Below the pieces are notes generated by a model that was not told the DNA's origin, ran no database searches, and saw only the letters and a program-made list of their open reading frames with translations. DNA of 64,000 bases, from the NCBI GenBank assembly GCA_018806985.1, contig JADANN010000256.1:347501-411500 (forward strand), written 5' to 3'. Made by a program: the position numbers and the translations under genes. The stretch comes from Angiostrongylus vasorum (lineage: Eukaryota; Nematoda; Chromadorea; Rhabditida; Metastrongylidae). Below are positions 20,868 to 35,800 of the stretch, in pieces (position 1 is the first letter of the stretch; every line of letters starts with the position of its first letter).

Positions 20868-23800
20868 AACGTTCTCGTTACGTATCTTTTCTTTTTAACC
20901 AGAGTTAAACTCGACCTGTGTGCACTCCAATTCTGAGGTTGATTCTGTCATTTGGTAAATGTGGTATGCTGAAATTCACAAGACTGTTCATGAACTCAAG
21001 CGACATGTTGCAGATCTCCTTGATATGTTCGTGGCCGTTTCTATGAGGCAATCCACTCACGCAGAGGTAACCATCGCCAATTGTCTCCACCTTTGAAAAT
21101 GAGGAAGAAACGTTTGCTAACTATGTAATATTAAAAAACATGATATGAATCGCAACAGGGAAAAGAAATGATGTCAATTCACCTTGTACACATCGTGCGC
21201 GTCGATTATACTGTCGAAAATCGTGTAGAGATTATTCAGCAAGTTAACAACCTTGAAAAAGTGGTAGAATACAAGGAACGGAAAGCGATATGTCGTTTTC
21301 AGTTCGAAAACGTCTGTAAAAAGAGACAAAGCAAATGGCGGCCAAACTAGTTAACCCCTTCGTGAGGAAAGCAAGTTAACCCTTTCGATAACTGACGACA
21401 TCTTCTTGATCACTGGGGGTATTGCAGGAGTTCAGAAGTATAGAAATTTGTGAGAGGAGAATTTTTTTAGAGCGACTTTCATTTAACTTCAATATGGATA
21501 GTCAATTCCTACTTTGTTCATTGGTAAGCTTACACGAGGTTGGAACAACAATTTCGTTACAACCTACTTTAGGGTCATCAAAGAAGAGAGTGGATGTCGC
21601 AAGATAAACTTTATTGTATCGCACTAGTATCCACAATTTTTATAAAACCTTCTTCAAATTTAAATATATTCAGAGGTAGACCTCCCAGAAAATTGGTGGT
21701 GAGGTTTAATCCTTCAAAAAGTCCAATTCAAAAGTAGCTGGTATAAGTATGAATGTTATGCTGAAGAACGCCACCTTACTCTGTTGATCGAAATCCCGCT
21801 TATTCATTTGCTTCCATATTCGAAATAATATGATCTTTGAAGGCATAAATGAAGAAAAGGCTCCGAAAAATAGTTTCTTCGTGATAGAACAGAGAGCTTC
21901 TATTCTGTAGACAGAAATTTGCAGGTTATAGCAGTTTCTATTACAGCAAAATTCCGAGAGCGCTGAGATACGTTAACACAGAGTTTCAAAGCAGCCATTA
22001 TTTTCACCTCCTGTTAAACTTTTTGGAGGTCACGTCGCGCATGCTAAAACATTACTATTATGAATTATTTTGACATTCTATCTACACCGGTGTTTAGCAT
22101 GCTATTAAACTGGTAAGATTGCTTTGCTGAAGAGTTTCTTCAATGGAGTCTGTCATTTTCGTTTATGCCACCGTTCTTTCAATTCTGGTCATATTTATAA
22201 TAAGGTTAACCAAAATAATGAATGTATAACCAAAATAACAAATGTGTTCTTTTCCCAGATGCAGGTTTCTACGAAAACTGCACGTGCCAGCCTGATTTCA
22301 ACTGGTTTAGTATCTTCATAGTTGAGTGGCTTGCTTTTTGTTCTTTTGTTCCCAGACAGCCGCGCCTAGACATCTCCACATCGTCACAGGAGTTAGCTGT
22401 TGATCCTTGTGAATGGAAGGCATATTTTTTGCTTCGCGCATATGGTGCAAGTCGGTGGCTATTTATGTCATACACTCACTTTCTGCTGCTTTCGGATGGA
22501 AATGCATAACTCTTTTTCATATCGGGTAGTCCTCTAAGGAAGTGAACGCTGAGCTGCTAATCCTGTTCGAAGTCTATTTAATAATAACTGAAGCCTTATG
22601 TCGTAAGCGTTCCATAAATTCCTATAGTGCATCTGAGCTACCAAGTGGGTTTCCATCATGCGAGTAATATAAATAGTTTCGTAATTTGTGATATATAGCC
22701 TCTGGTTTCGTCGCCCTTTAGAGGGGGAGGCCACAGATAGACGACTCAGGGTGACTCTTAACTATGCTTCTAAATGGGATATCACATTTTTTCAGCACTT
22801 GAAACCTTACTCTGAAGGAGGAGCCGCCATTGTGCATCATAATTCGACATCCATGGACACATGGAGCTATGGTGTGGAGGCAAACTACGGGATGGAGTAA
22901 GGAGTTTCTACTTTTGGTAAAAACAATGTTTACCTAATGCTCATTAGCTTATCGTAGTAAAGTGACAAGATGATGGTCATTGATGGTGAATTGCAATTTA
23001 TAACAGGGTGTTCATCTGCTTGCTGGGTCAATACAGCCAACGTGTTCGATACTTCCACCTACAAACCCCCTATCAGTAGGATGCGCATGTCAGCAATCGC
23101 GTTTGGAAAGCACGTGAAGAGACCCAGTTTCAAACATCCATCTGATTTAAAGAGGTTGACTACTGTCTTTGTAACGGGCCTCAGAACTTTTTCGCCTGGC
23201 TGTCTTTATACCCGAAGAATGAGCCATTTTAAGCCAACAACAGAACAACGAAACTGGAATTTCGTTGAGCTCCAAGATTTACGAAGCCGATCTATTTTGG
23301 CATTATAGCCAAGTTCTTTTTTATTACTCAGCTTACGTAGTCAAACAGGAGTATTTATTGAACATAATCTACAGAAATATAATGAAGCACCAGTTTATGT
23401 AATTCGCAATCTAACACTTTACTTTTTTAATGCATTACAAACTCCTCACATAATGATGGGCGCGTGTGGCACCGAGGTCGTAAGCCCCCTGCAACACACA
23501 CTTGGTATTCGATCCTCGTGCCCACGGCCCACCAAGCCTTCTATCCCTCCGGTGTCTGCAAATTGGTGCCAGACTTGTATGGGAGGATAGCAGCACTGGC
23601 TCGATACATCGGTAGGCCACCGCGAGTCACTGTAAAGGCCAGATACGCATTCAATCACCTTCAAACGATGCTTAATGAGGTCAAATGCGTGGCGGATCCT
23701 TCGGGTATTCATCAGCGCCGAGAGCTTTATCCTTTATTTTTTTATCCACAGAATGATCACAAGGCTCACGAGAAAATATATTTCCTGTAGTGACAGCACA

Positions 23801-26800
23801 GTGATAAAGTTCTTAAGAATGTCAGTTGTACCTCCGAATTCGTAGCCACGCTCCATTACATCCATAACAATAACAATTTCTAATTTTAGCAAAATTTGTC
23901 AGCATACTAACTTCACAGTTTATTTGAGAAAGAATCGTTAACAAGCTGTGGCAAAAAGTGTTTGGTATGAACTTCTGCCCACGTCGTTTGTGATCGATTG
24001 GCCATCGCACACTTTTTGTTAACACATTCCTGGTCACAGTTAATTCCAGGAGAAGTTAAAAAACAGCAAAAGTCGTTCTCAACCAAATACGGCATTGCTG
24101 GTTTTTTCGACAATAAATGACAAGTGTTTAATAGCTGGAGAGCTTGTGGGGCAGGAAGCAACATATATTTATAGTGAGCCTTTCTGTTATTCATCTGTCG
24201 GCATAGCATTTCTAGTTGTTAACCATGTAACCACAGTGCCGTCAGCATTTAGAATGAGTTTGCTAGTTATTTTGAATGTGTTTCAGTATAGCTATTCACT
24301 CTATACGATAGCCATGACCCACCATAATAGTTAAAAACTCAATAAACGGGTAAGCTTTTTTATTTTACGTCTTTTATATGACCCTTCTGCACGTCTACCG
24401 TGTGGATCCCAGCACTTCTTCATATTCAATTATTTTCCTCGCATCCATCGTCCACGAAGATCTTCCAACTTTCACGTGTGGTTTCGGTTGCTGATTGAGG
24501 ATTTCTATTTCATCTTGAATGTCGTAGAATGCTGGTCGAGCAATTCTCCATGGAGTTCTCAAATAACCGGGCTGAAGCGCTCCCAGTTGGATTGAAGAGA
24601 GCGATTTTTTTTCCTCGGACAAGCTCGACACCAATTTCCCGACTCTGAAGAGATGAGAGACTTGGGTGGCCTGAGAGCAATCGAACTAGCCCCCGTGTTC
24701 GTGATGACGGACATCACTAGCGCTGTGCTACCCGCCTCTTAAACGGGGGAATTACTAGTCAAAAAATCGAAGCTTTTGTGCCCCTACATAAGGAACGATG
24801 ACGGTGCTCTACGACTCCCAACAGACTCCAGCCAAGAGGACGTATGAAGTTGATAACTTGACGTAGTTATAGAAGACACTTGCCATATAGCTTTATAACT
24901 TTTTCTAAAGTTTGATTACCATTTTATATATGTATTTTTCAGTCATTTCTCACTACCCGTCTTCATACCTACACCACCTGTGTGGATCCCAGAACATCTT
25001 GCATTCGATTCATTTCTCCGATTCCGTCGTCCATGAACGGTTCCGAATTTTTCGAGTGTGGCTTTGGCTCCTGCTTGAGAATTATCGCCATCTTTATGAA
25101 TGCCGTTAAATGGTGGTCGAGTCGATCGATTTATACCACGCATTTTTTTTACAGTAGGGTGCGTGTAGTGCGGTGGCCGGAGGCGCTCTGCAAAACAAAT
25201 GGGATCGATCGCCGCGCTCCATGCTCACCGCTCCTTTCATCCCTCCGGTGTCGGCGAATTGGTACCAGACTATTCTGGGAGGATAGCAGCACTGACTCGA
25301 TGCATCGGTAGGCCATGAGTCATTGTACAGGCCAGATATGCATTCATTCATCTCTAACGAAGCTTAATGTAGTCCAATGCATGGTGCGTCCCCCCAGGGT
25401 TCGCTAAAAGTCGAGAGCTTGATTTTTTATCTTTGTAACCCTCAGCCATATTATCTAACAATGATTTCAACTTCGACCTCAAAGATTTCCCATGAAGAGC
25501 GAAATGACGGAGCTAGAGATGAAGGACATAATATAGAACCATCCATAATATAGAACAGAGAAAAAGGATGAAAGTGTTTATGATGAATTCAGCGGTGATT
25601 TAGAGGAATATAATGCTTCACAACCGCCGATCTTTGATGGCAGTTAGTCCAGTGTGGATGGACAATTTTAACACAGAGCCGACAACATTATAAGAGTCAT
25701 TTACGACTGACATTTGGGAGCTGTTTGCTAATGAGACGAACGAACGTGCCATACAAATGGATGTCTCGTGGAGTTAAGAGCAACAAATATGCAAGCCTGG
25801 ATATTTCGTGTATATTAACGAACACCTCGCACAAGTGGACTTTCGCAGCTTACCCCCCACATTGGAAACACAAGCAGGAGCTTAAATTCTTCAAACTACT
25901 CACTGGAGTAGGCTGCACATACATAGTTTTGGTATATATTGTTAGCGCTCCTTCCATAACTGTAGATCAGGGCAAATGCAGGGTTCGACTTTCTGGATGA
26001 AAGGAGACATCTCTGATACTGACACAGGGAAGAGGTACCCCCGCTATCGGCAGCTGCAGGAATAACAGAAGGGTACACAACAAACAAGTCACCCGGTGGA
26101 AGCTGAATAAAAGACAGCCGATAGCGAAGCAGAAGCGAGGCAGAATAAAGGTTCTTAAGTTAAAAGACAAGAAGGACGTTATTGTTACGGCATAGTTCAT
26201 GACGCCGCTCTCAAGCTCGATAAAAGAATAAGTGGTTGGGGGGCAAGAATGCTGATTGTAGACCAGAATTGCAAGTTATGTGTTAAGATTGTTATTTGCA
26301 TGTAGTACATATATCTTGCATTTATATTCAATTTTCGAAACTGTAGCTTGTAAAACAAATGCAAAATTAAAAGGTGATAATACCTGAAAACTACTAGTAG
26401 CTGTTTCGAAAGAAAACTGCGCTTGATTCCATTCAAGAATGCACGCTCTTTGAACGCGGGTACACCCCGAACAAGTCTCCTTAGTGACATATCACCTTTA
26501 TTATAATGAGAAGTTATTCTGAGTGTAAAATTCCACTGCTCAAAGGAGGCATTTCTGTGCAGTTTCATTTAACGCACTCTCTATTGTGCATAGCCTCTGC
26601 AACATTTATTCTTTCTTTGATAAGCCTACATGAGGTTGATAAACAATTTCTGTTCGGCTAACGTTTCGACGTCTTCATCTTCATCAGAGCCGATGATCCG
26701 GGTTGATAGTCCACGGTTCTTCTTCGTCTCAATGTGGCTTATTGTGGCTCTTTGTATCTTATCTTCATGTATCGAGCTCTGTCTTCCTCAGCGGACCATC

Positions 26801-29800
26801 TCTCGAATGAGGCATACTCACTCACATCGAGACGAAGAAGAACCGTGGACTATCGACTGGGATCACTGGCTCTGATGAAGACGAGGACGTCGAAACATTA
26901 GTCGAATAAAAATTGTTTATCAACCTCGTGTAAGCTTATCAAAGAAAGAATATATGTTGATTAGTAATACCGAGGTTAATGGAAAGTCGTTTTGAAATAT
27001 AGATAGTCTCTTCAATAGTTTGTTGCAAGATGAAACTGTCCAAAAAGGGGTTTTTGCAAATTATTAAGTGTACAGAGCATCTTTTTCACCGTATACGCTT
27101 CACATAACACATGTGTTGTGTAAGCTGTATTGATTGAGTACGAAAAGTGCGGCAGAAAAGCACTGTGGAACAAAATGAACAGCCGAAGAGACTTGCATAG
27201 AGTTCAATGCACATGTTCTTCATATCATAACAGCTTTCATGGCGGAGAGGTCGTGAGCCATTCAACAATCATCTGAAGCGGGAATTAAGGCTGGACTTTT
27301 AGAAGGTATTGAAACTGCAGGACAGATTAACTTTCACCTTTTCAACAATTTCTCGCCATTTGGAAGAGAATGGAAACTGGTAATGCTCGACAAGTGAAAA
27401 ATAGGGGAAAAAAACTTAAGCGTATAAGTAATATGTAATAATATAGGCAAACAAAAAAAAGAACTGTAATGCACTGAATTTCTACATGACCACATCACAA
27501 CTATTTAGCGTATGTTCTACAGGTAACACTGCAGAAGTTGGACGAATTGGGTAAGGAGAGATTGTCTCAGCTTTCTCACCACTGCTCTTGAAATCCACAA
27601 ATATTTTTTGAACCAACCAAGAAGCCCCATAAACTCGTGTAAATTGAAGCAGATAACACTCATTTCGCATGGGTTACGGACTTTCTCTGTCTATATATAC
27701 ATACATACATATATAAATAAATATATATATTGCAAGCGAGTAGCCTTTTTTTCTGAGGCTAGAAAGCAGAAAAAAAGCAAGGAAGTTTAAGGTCTATGTT
27801 CTCAACAGAATTCCGTTTATCTCTTCACTTATAACTTACTTAGCAAGAAAAAAAAGCAAACAAAACAAAGAATACCTGCATGGGAGTGCCTTTTGCAGCG
27901 ATAGTCGTAAAAGACACAACGTCCGAAAAGAACACGGTGACACTGTCGAATGTTTCTGGCTCCACAGAAAGACCAAGTTTCAGCTTTTCGGCCACTTGTC
28001 TGCAATGTTCATATTCTTAATACTCACATAGAGAAGCATTTGATTAACTGTACAGAGATTCAGTAATGAAGCCAGGACAACTATCACTGATCAACATACT
28101 GTTTTGATTGTGTCTTTTCCCAGCCTCAACATCCTCATTGTTTTCTGGGGGGTATCGCGGATATATAGTAGGATTCCTCTCCCAGCGCGACGTCTCTTTT
28201 AATATGGGTTCAACGCTGGTTCGTGCGTAGTGTGTGCCTCTCTTTCTTTGGGCTGCCACGCTGGACTTTTATTGAACTCGACAGTTCAGAGGGTCGAAGT
28301 TTGGTTATTAAACCTTTCATTCAAATACTATTTGCACAGTAATAACAATGCAGCAGTATGAACAAATGTGCATACAAATAATATAAACGAATAAGCAGTG
28401 TGAGATGAATGGACATTCCTTAGATGTGCCGACGTGTCGAAAATCCCCTCTTTTATAAAAGAAATTTTTAGACTAAAGGCGGTCTGCTGCTTCAATTTAA
28501 TTCATTAGCTCTGCTTCCACACACTTCACTTCAGATTCTTATTTTCACTATCCAGAAAAGTGGTCAAAACCCGGTTGATTGGTTTCATTAAAAGGTCATG
28601 GCGATTGTAACGATGGATTTCATCTTGAACTGGATCTATAGTTTTGTGCTTAACATTAGTTGACTTCTTCAACAGGTTCACCGTTTTGACGTTGTTCAAA
28701 CTACGACACAGAGCGTAAGCTACATAGTTGTGCGTCGGCGTGTGTAGTTGAACTTTGGTAAGCGTAGCTGGAGGTATGTCGTTGAGTGAAAAGGTGCGTA
28801 GGTTAGCTTTGTTGTGGGTAATTGGGTATAGGCATGTGTCTTGAGTCTAGACGTGTATAGTTGAGCAGAAACGCTGTGTGCATGCGTGTAAACGTAGTTG
28901 TCGCTGTTTAGGCCTAACTTGGGCAATCAAACATTTATGTCGGTAATGCTAAGACAACAATAACAGCTCAGTGATATATACTCAACCAAATACTTAAACA
29001 ACCCAACAGAAAAAGCCTGAAAATAAGTTCAAATTGCATTGAACACACCATCATTAGAGATTCACAGATTTCTATGAGTCTTCCACTTGCTCTTATTAAT
29101 GATGGAGACGAACAGCACAGAGTTTACATGAGTGGACAATGTGCCTATCTCACGTTAAAAGATCAAGGTAAGGCAATCCCTGGAATTACGAGTGATATCA
29201 TAAAAATTCAGAAATGAACTACTGCTAGGAATGCCTTATTATCACGCAAAACCTCATACAATATCCCAGATTGGTATTTAAAAATGAAGGGCATATTATC
29301 ACACATGTAAACTCTGTGTAACTGGTATCCATTGATAAGTGGAAGACTCAAATTCCTATTTGTTTTTTGTGTTCCTGGGTACTTGGCTGAGTAGATTATG
29401 TATCATCTTGACCATTCCAAGCTCTGACGAAGGCGAAATTCGCCGAGCTTACAGCTATCATGAAAGGAACGGTATAACAACAACCTGTCCGTTCATCAAT
29501 AAAGGATAAAGGATAAATGTGCCGTTCATCAATAAAACATTAAATTGTTGATCAATGTCGAGGTCAATGGACAGGGGGGCCTCGGAAAGTACTAAAACAG
29601 CCCAAGCTACCGATGGTCTCCTTGCACTGTAATTTCGTATCGTAAATCGAATACAGCTTACAGAAAATCTGAAGTTACTTGATGCACGACGAGACTTGGT
29701 GATAAAAGTGGTAGAGATGATCACTTGAAAGAGACGAATAGGCCTTTTCTAGCACTTTTCATCATCAAAAAGAAAGTGAGCGCTCAATTCCCTTTGTGTT

Positions 29801-32800
29801 TCGAGTCACTCCAAAAACAGATTAAACGTTGAGTAGATGACAAAAGCTGTAAACATTTGCTTTCTTGCTTTACTGACCAACGCGGAAATGTTTTCCTAGC
29901 GGTCTTTACACTGACTATAAATTAGATCTATTTGCCTCAATGTGAACTGTTATTAACTGAGCGACTTTGGTGCGAAATATTGCCCTAGCTCTGCTGGTCG
30001 AAGTGTGAGACAGCTTGAATTAATTTCAAGAGAATAAACTACTCGGCAACAAAATATGGAACATGACCACATTGTCGCTTCAATCACTAGTGCTTTACCT
30101 AGGTAGCATCCTGTAGAGTAAAACATCGCTCTTCTTCTTCTCTTCCATTAATTCTTTCGTTCTCTCTGCGACGTCATCCTCTAGAGTAGACGCATACCGC
30201 TCGAGCATATTGAAGACGTAGTCCATCAGATTGTTGCATCTTAACCAGTTCCTTCGATAATATTTCTATCGACTTCAACAATTATTTGAAGCAGTTAGAT
30301 AATGCATGGTATTTTTTATACAATGTCCATAATCTGCACTGCATATTGCTTTTTCGTGAATAGTACTTAAGAAGGACCAGCAAAGATTTTTATCTAGCGT
30401 ACAAAATGTTCCACGTCTCGAAGTCTAGTTCGTTAGCACAGCTGTTTCACCTGTTCGTATTCATATCCTTCATAAGCGATTTCACCACAGTGATTGTTGG
30501 CCTCTCAGACGGACGTTCTGCCCAGCAGTCACGGATTAGGTGAAGCTAGAAAAGTCTTCTTAAACAACTGCGACGACACAGTGCAAAAAACATGCCGATG
30601 AATACGTTATCTAAGGTTTCTTCGCTTCCTAATCTACCTTCGGAAGGCAGTAGGCAGTCTACGTTTGATCAGAAAGAACGAACAAAAATTCCGTCCCAAT
30701 CTTCATTCGGAAAAAAGACTCCCTTTTATTCAATGATTTGACATCAAAAGTTACTGAAGCATTGCAGCATTACATGACAATGACAAACGATTAAGCTGGA
30801 CCATTTCAGTAAGTGGAAAATGGGAATTCGATCCCAGAACAGAAGTTTGTGGAGGGAACGTTACAAATAAAATTCCCATGACTTCCAAAGTGAAGATATT
30901 GGACGGCATTTCCAAGGAGGTACCGCGACACCGGCAAAGTTTTTTTCTTCTTGAACAAGAGCAACGCAAACTTCGGAAACAGTAAAATCAACGTTTTTTC
31001 CTCTATCTATTTACCTTGTCAAACCTAATGCCGCCAGAAACTTCAAATGAGTCTTTTGGAATCCAACCACAGTGAAGCTGATGTATTTGCAAAACACGGA
31101 CCTTAGGCTAGATTCGCACCTGCGATTATCCTTTCCGAGCACTCTCGTTTTAGCTACTGTCTACTGAGACCTTTGCTTTGCCTTTCTGTCAGTCAGTTTT
31201 TTTTTACCCTAACGGTGCCATCAGTAAACCACTCGTCAAGGGGGAATGATTTGGGAGCACAACTCTTTTAGAATCATCTTCATAGGTGGAAATTCCCAGC
31301 TGAGATTTCACAAAAATATTGTACCTGGTAGTCATAAGGCAGTGTTCCTGCTTCCAAACATTAAGCCTCTCTAAAATATACATCCGTTTTTTGTCTCATT
31401 CTGATGACGCCAAGCCATGCCTAGAGACCATGTATTACTGAGGAGGCTGTCTAAAGCTCCATTCATAACCCTCCTAAATCACCTTTGTATACACGTCCGC
31501 TTTTGAATTTTCCTGGTCGAACATGTCTCCCAACCGTTAAAGAAGTCCGTTTCTAAACACGCAGAAGTGGAATGACAAGTCGAGCAATCCTGGTGTGGGG
31601 TTTGATATTCGGAAGTTGGCAACTGCCACCATTGTCATAGATTTTTTTCAATTACAAATAGCAAACGAACCAGTGACTGATTGACTTCTATTTCGCCATC
31701 CAAGGTTAGTGATGGACGACAAGGTGAGTGACCTCCCTCTTGACCATGTATAGAACTTCTATAACACAGACTGAGAATAAAACTGTTCGAAAACCAAAAA
31801 ATTTGAAGCAAAAACGAACCGAATGTAAAAGAGCAAAAAAAACTGAAAAAAATTAAATAAGGAACTCCCGAACCGCTGAATACCGCAGTATATAAACGGT
31901 TTCTTGAGGAAATTCTTCACAAACGCCAAAACTGAGAAAATTTGCAGCCACACTTCTGCTATCTATTTATGCGTTTCAAACGAGCTGAGCTCTTCGTAGA
32001 TAAGCAGCACAAGGCAGTGCAATCAAAAAAATCTTTCTATGGTGAAATTTCACCGAAAAGAATAGCGCGTCTGAGTCCAAATTCAATTTTTTTCAAAATC
32101 CACACCATCATAAAGTGAAATGTTTAGTCCTTTACGCTTTTCTACAACCCACGAATGAGATCCAGAGAGTCAGCGCACGATAAAAATAAACACTCCTTAA
32201 CAAATGTGACTTTTTATAGGCTTTGCAAAGACAGATAGAAATCGACTCCCATCGGCATCTTCCTTTCGACCACTAAGATCCCATGGTGACGATTTTGTGA
32301 CGAGTTGAGCACTTATGATGGCAAAACTGTAACAGTCCTCTTAGAAAATCTCTATCAAAAAAAGTGCAACAACACAATGTGGATGATTTTTAGCGTATTT
32401 TGCTGTGAAAACGGCCCTCAGATATGTTCTAGAAAGGTGGCAGTCAATTCACGTACATGTAAAGTAACTCACCTATAAATATCGCCTTCTTGTGAGCCAT
32501 TCACGACATTCTGGCGTAGTATCTCCGGTGCTGTCCAAAGCAAATCTAAAACGTTAATATTGAGACAAATCGGTGTTACTCACTTTAAAACGTCCATCCT
32601 TAGATAGCTCATCCTTAGAAATCGAGTGGAGCTATCATAAATTCCACTAGTGAGGTGTTTTTTTTGGTTGGACAGGTTTCTCCTTTCTGGAGACCTGTGT
32701 GTTGCTTGCCAGGTTAAGAAAGCACTACCATAAGCATCCCGAGCTTTAATTCTCAGATTACCAAACGAAAATTACAACAAGAATATCAGCAACTCTGTGC

Positions 32801-35800
32801 GCGCAATGGGATTTCTCCACTTAATAAAAAATTGTCTATCAAAAAAGGCTAGTGCCGATGTACATGCGTTATGCAGGTCGATGATACGATAAGACATGTG
32901 CATTGAAGCTATGTTTGCAGCTATATAATTCCTCTTGCTTTTAACAGCGGAATCAGCAGCAACCATGAACCATTGTATTGGAGCAAAAGGATAAAGGATA
33001 AAGCTCTCGGCGCTGATCGATCCCTTAAGGATGCGTCATTCATTCTACTTCATGAAGCTCGTTTTGAGGTGATTTAATGCATATGAGGCCTTTACAATAA
33101 CTCGCGGTGGCCTACCGATGTATCGGACCAGTGCTGCTATTCTCTCAAAACAAGTCTGGTACTAATTCGCCTGCCTGGGAAAGATGGAAGGCGTGGTGGC
33201 TCATGGACGCGGAAATCGATCCCATGTGTATTGCAGAACGCCTCCGACTACTGCGCCCCCGCGCGCATAGTTTATTGGAGTACAAGGAGAAATTATTACC
33301 AACAAGATTCCTTAACAGAAACTATCTGTATAGTTAGGAAAATAGATGTCTAAATAACCTTGGCATTAATAATTGATTTATTTAAATCTTACGAGCTGCA
33401 CTTGTCAAATTTATAGCGGAGTTGTCTCACATATTCTTGAAATTAAGCTCCAGGCGTTTCAGCGGCTTTGCCTTCTCCAGAACACGGGCTTATTTCATAT
33501 AACTCTACCCTCATTATTTTGTGAAATCTTAACAGTATTATTGAAAACCTAATGCATAAATGAATGACAATATGTTAAACCATCCACCGTATCCTCTGTG
33601 TGAGTTGTAAAACCATCCTTGTGCTGTTTCAAAAACATCAAACTGCGAGAAGTGCCAAGTTACATATGATGGTGAGGCAGTCGTCACGTTGACCTCTTTA
33701 TGGAGTTTTGAAGTTTATCGAAGAGCCTCGAGAGTTTTACGCACTGACGTTTTTCACTCCTCCTCCAGGATCGTAACATCCACTTCAAAATAATCACTTT
33801 TATGTTTTTGTGTCGTTCATATACCTATAAGAATACGTGGTACTCGTTCCAACAATGTATTCATCACCGCCTTCCTTACCTAACATTAAGTATTTTGTAC
33901 TTGAATTCATCCAATCCCCTACTCTGCCGTTGACGCAGATCACACAATTTTCATGTTAAATCATAGTGACGGCTGCGGACTAAGTGGCAGCGTACAGCAT
34001 TCGGTGGGAGTTCAACAACCGTCATAAGACATTCAAAACCACTTTTTATTAAGCACCAACTAATGGCGTAACTTAGTTCGTTTGATATAAAGAGGAGCTT
34101 GAAAGGTGTCTTAGATTTGAAACATTATTTTGAGGAATGACTCTTCCTCAAGGTCTGACCCCAGTGGTTTCTGATTCCTAGCCATTGGAAATGAGTAATT
34201 TCGCGCCAGGTTTAGCGATACCTCGCTTTTCTTTTTCTGTACACACATTTATAGCCACCTGGTAGATACTTTTTGTTAAGTGTGCTTTATGTATGAAGGA
34301 TACGAAGAAAGGTATAACACTAGAATATTTTTAGCCATTTGGTTTTTGAAACCATTTCGTGATGTAGCCTCACTGAAAACAATATTTGGATGACTAAGTA
34401 TGGAAGCCAGTTCTCGCGTATTTTTCACGTACTCCCACTGTCTATTTAACATTTCAAAGCTATCTCTTCTTGTGTGGAGCAAGCAATGAAGGGAGTTATC
34501 TATGTACTTACAGGAGAAGTAAGAACGGAGCTGATGGTCTAGAAAATTTAGTGGCAACGGGTGCACCACTTGTGTCCACATGAAAGAATGTCTAGAGAGA
34601 GGTTAAAATCCGGGCAAATACATCAAAATGCACCCAGGCAACAAAAACATATTGGTGATGAGCCACGAACCTGCCGTAGGAATTAAAAGCATCGAAGCAC
34701 AAAACCCTTTAGACATCAAGACAGATGACAGATTTTGAAGTTCAAAAACGAACTGAGAAGACGAATATCTCACTATCAGGCGTACTTTACGTCTTTTTCT
34801 CAGAGTATCTTTTTCGAACAGTATGCAAGTGGTCCGACACCTTATTAAGCGAGAACGATGGATGAGTGGTTCAACAGATTAGTATTCATTTTTCACAATG
34901 AATCCTCAATAATACTCTGAAGAATTAGTCGAAGCGCAAGCACAGAAAAAGTTAAATAAAATGCGTCCCGACTCTGAAGAAGAGGAAGTCACCGAGACAC
35001 CAGCCATCGTATTTCAAGAACCCATGATAATAATCTTGCGTCATCTCAAAAGCGCTAGTTCGCAAGACTCTCCGCAAAGACCTTTTTGATTTTCTTCACT
35101 TAACACAATCGCGATGATTGCCAATCTCCACGCTGCGATTCGCGGCAAATTTACGATTCCAAATTTTTTCCCGCAATAAGGCATGACTAATATGTGACTC
35201 CTACACAGTTTTAAGTGCTTCACTTCAAATCCCACAGAGCAGCGACTCCATAGTACCTTCTCGCAAGAAACAATCTGCAATAATAATCTATCTATACAGT
35301 AAGCAAGAAGTCGTAGCAAGAATTGTGTTTATGTTTACACCACGTATTTTTTGGAATAGGGAGCGTGTAACGCGGTGGTCGGAGGCGTCCTGTACAACAC
35401 ACGGGGTCGATCCCCGCGGCCATGGCCCAGCAAGCCTTCCATCCCTCCGCGGTCGGCAAATTGGTACTAGACTTGTCTGGGAGGATAACAGCACTGGCTC
35501 GATACATCGGTAGGGCACTGCAAGTCATTGTAAAGGCCAGATATGCATTCAATCATCTCCAAACGATGTTTAATGAAGTCGAATGCATGGCGCATCCCTC
35601 AGGGGTCGATCAACGCCGAGAGCTTTATCCCTTTTTTATCCTGATTTTGCACACCAAATTCTTGATTTCATCGGCTCCTCCGAAAGTTTAGGTTATTTAC
35701 GGCTAGTTGACGCAATTTTAAGCAAATCGTCAAAACTCCTTGGTTGCTTTCTTCTAGGTCGTTTTTTTCCTCTAAAGTCCATTGCTTCATTGACCATCAT

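Larger units (their letters stand above)
21252..27875. other. 6.6-kb intron of rGC-1 within the cyclase domain
   Basis: Holds SINE-A (23450, 25155), SINE-B (24358, 24955) and Fold-1 copy b. Positions 21.3-23.4 and 25.5-26.6 kb show nothing recognisable. Confidence 0.6.

Noticed and set aside
20662..20908. Poly-Asn and poly-Leu ORFs
   Set aside because: Translations of the ATT/ACT microsatellite.
22222..23308. Two plus-strand ORFs of 95 and 112 codons in the cyclase intron
   Set aside because: No recognisable domain or splice sites; antisense to rGC-1.
28720..28926. Minus-strand ORF rich in Thr, Tyr and His
   Set aside because: Product of a TGTGTAG-rich low-complexity stretch; no exon features.
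30780..30991. Minus-strand stretch reading [15 protein letters not shown], resembling a kinase-homology catalytic loop
   Set aside because: It has no proper splice sites, and rGC-1 already has this segment at 35970-36114. Probably chance.
35422..35691. ORFs across SINE-A, also at 23464, 33107, 35288 and 53099
   Set aside because: Similar ORFs recur wherever SINE-A occurs, in either strand; they are by-products of the repeat.
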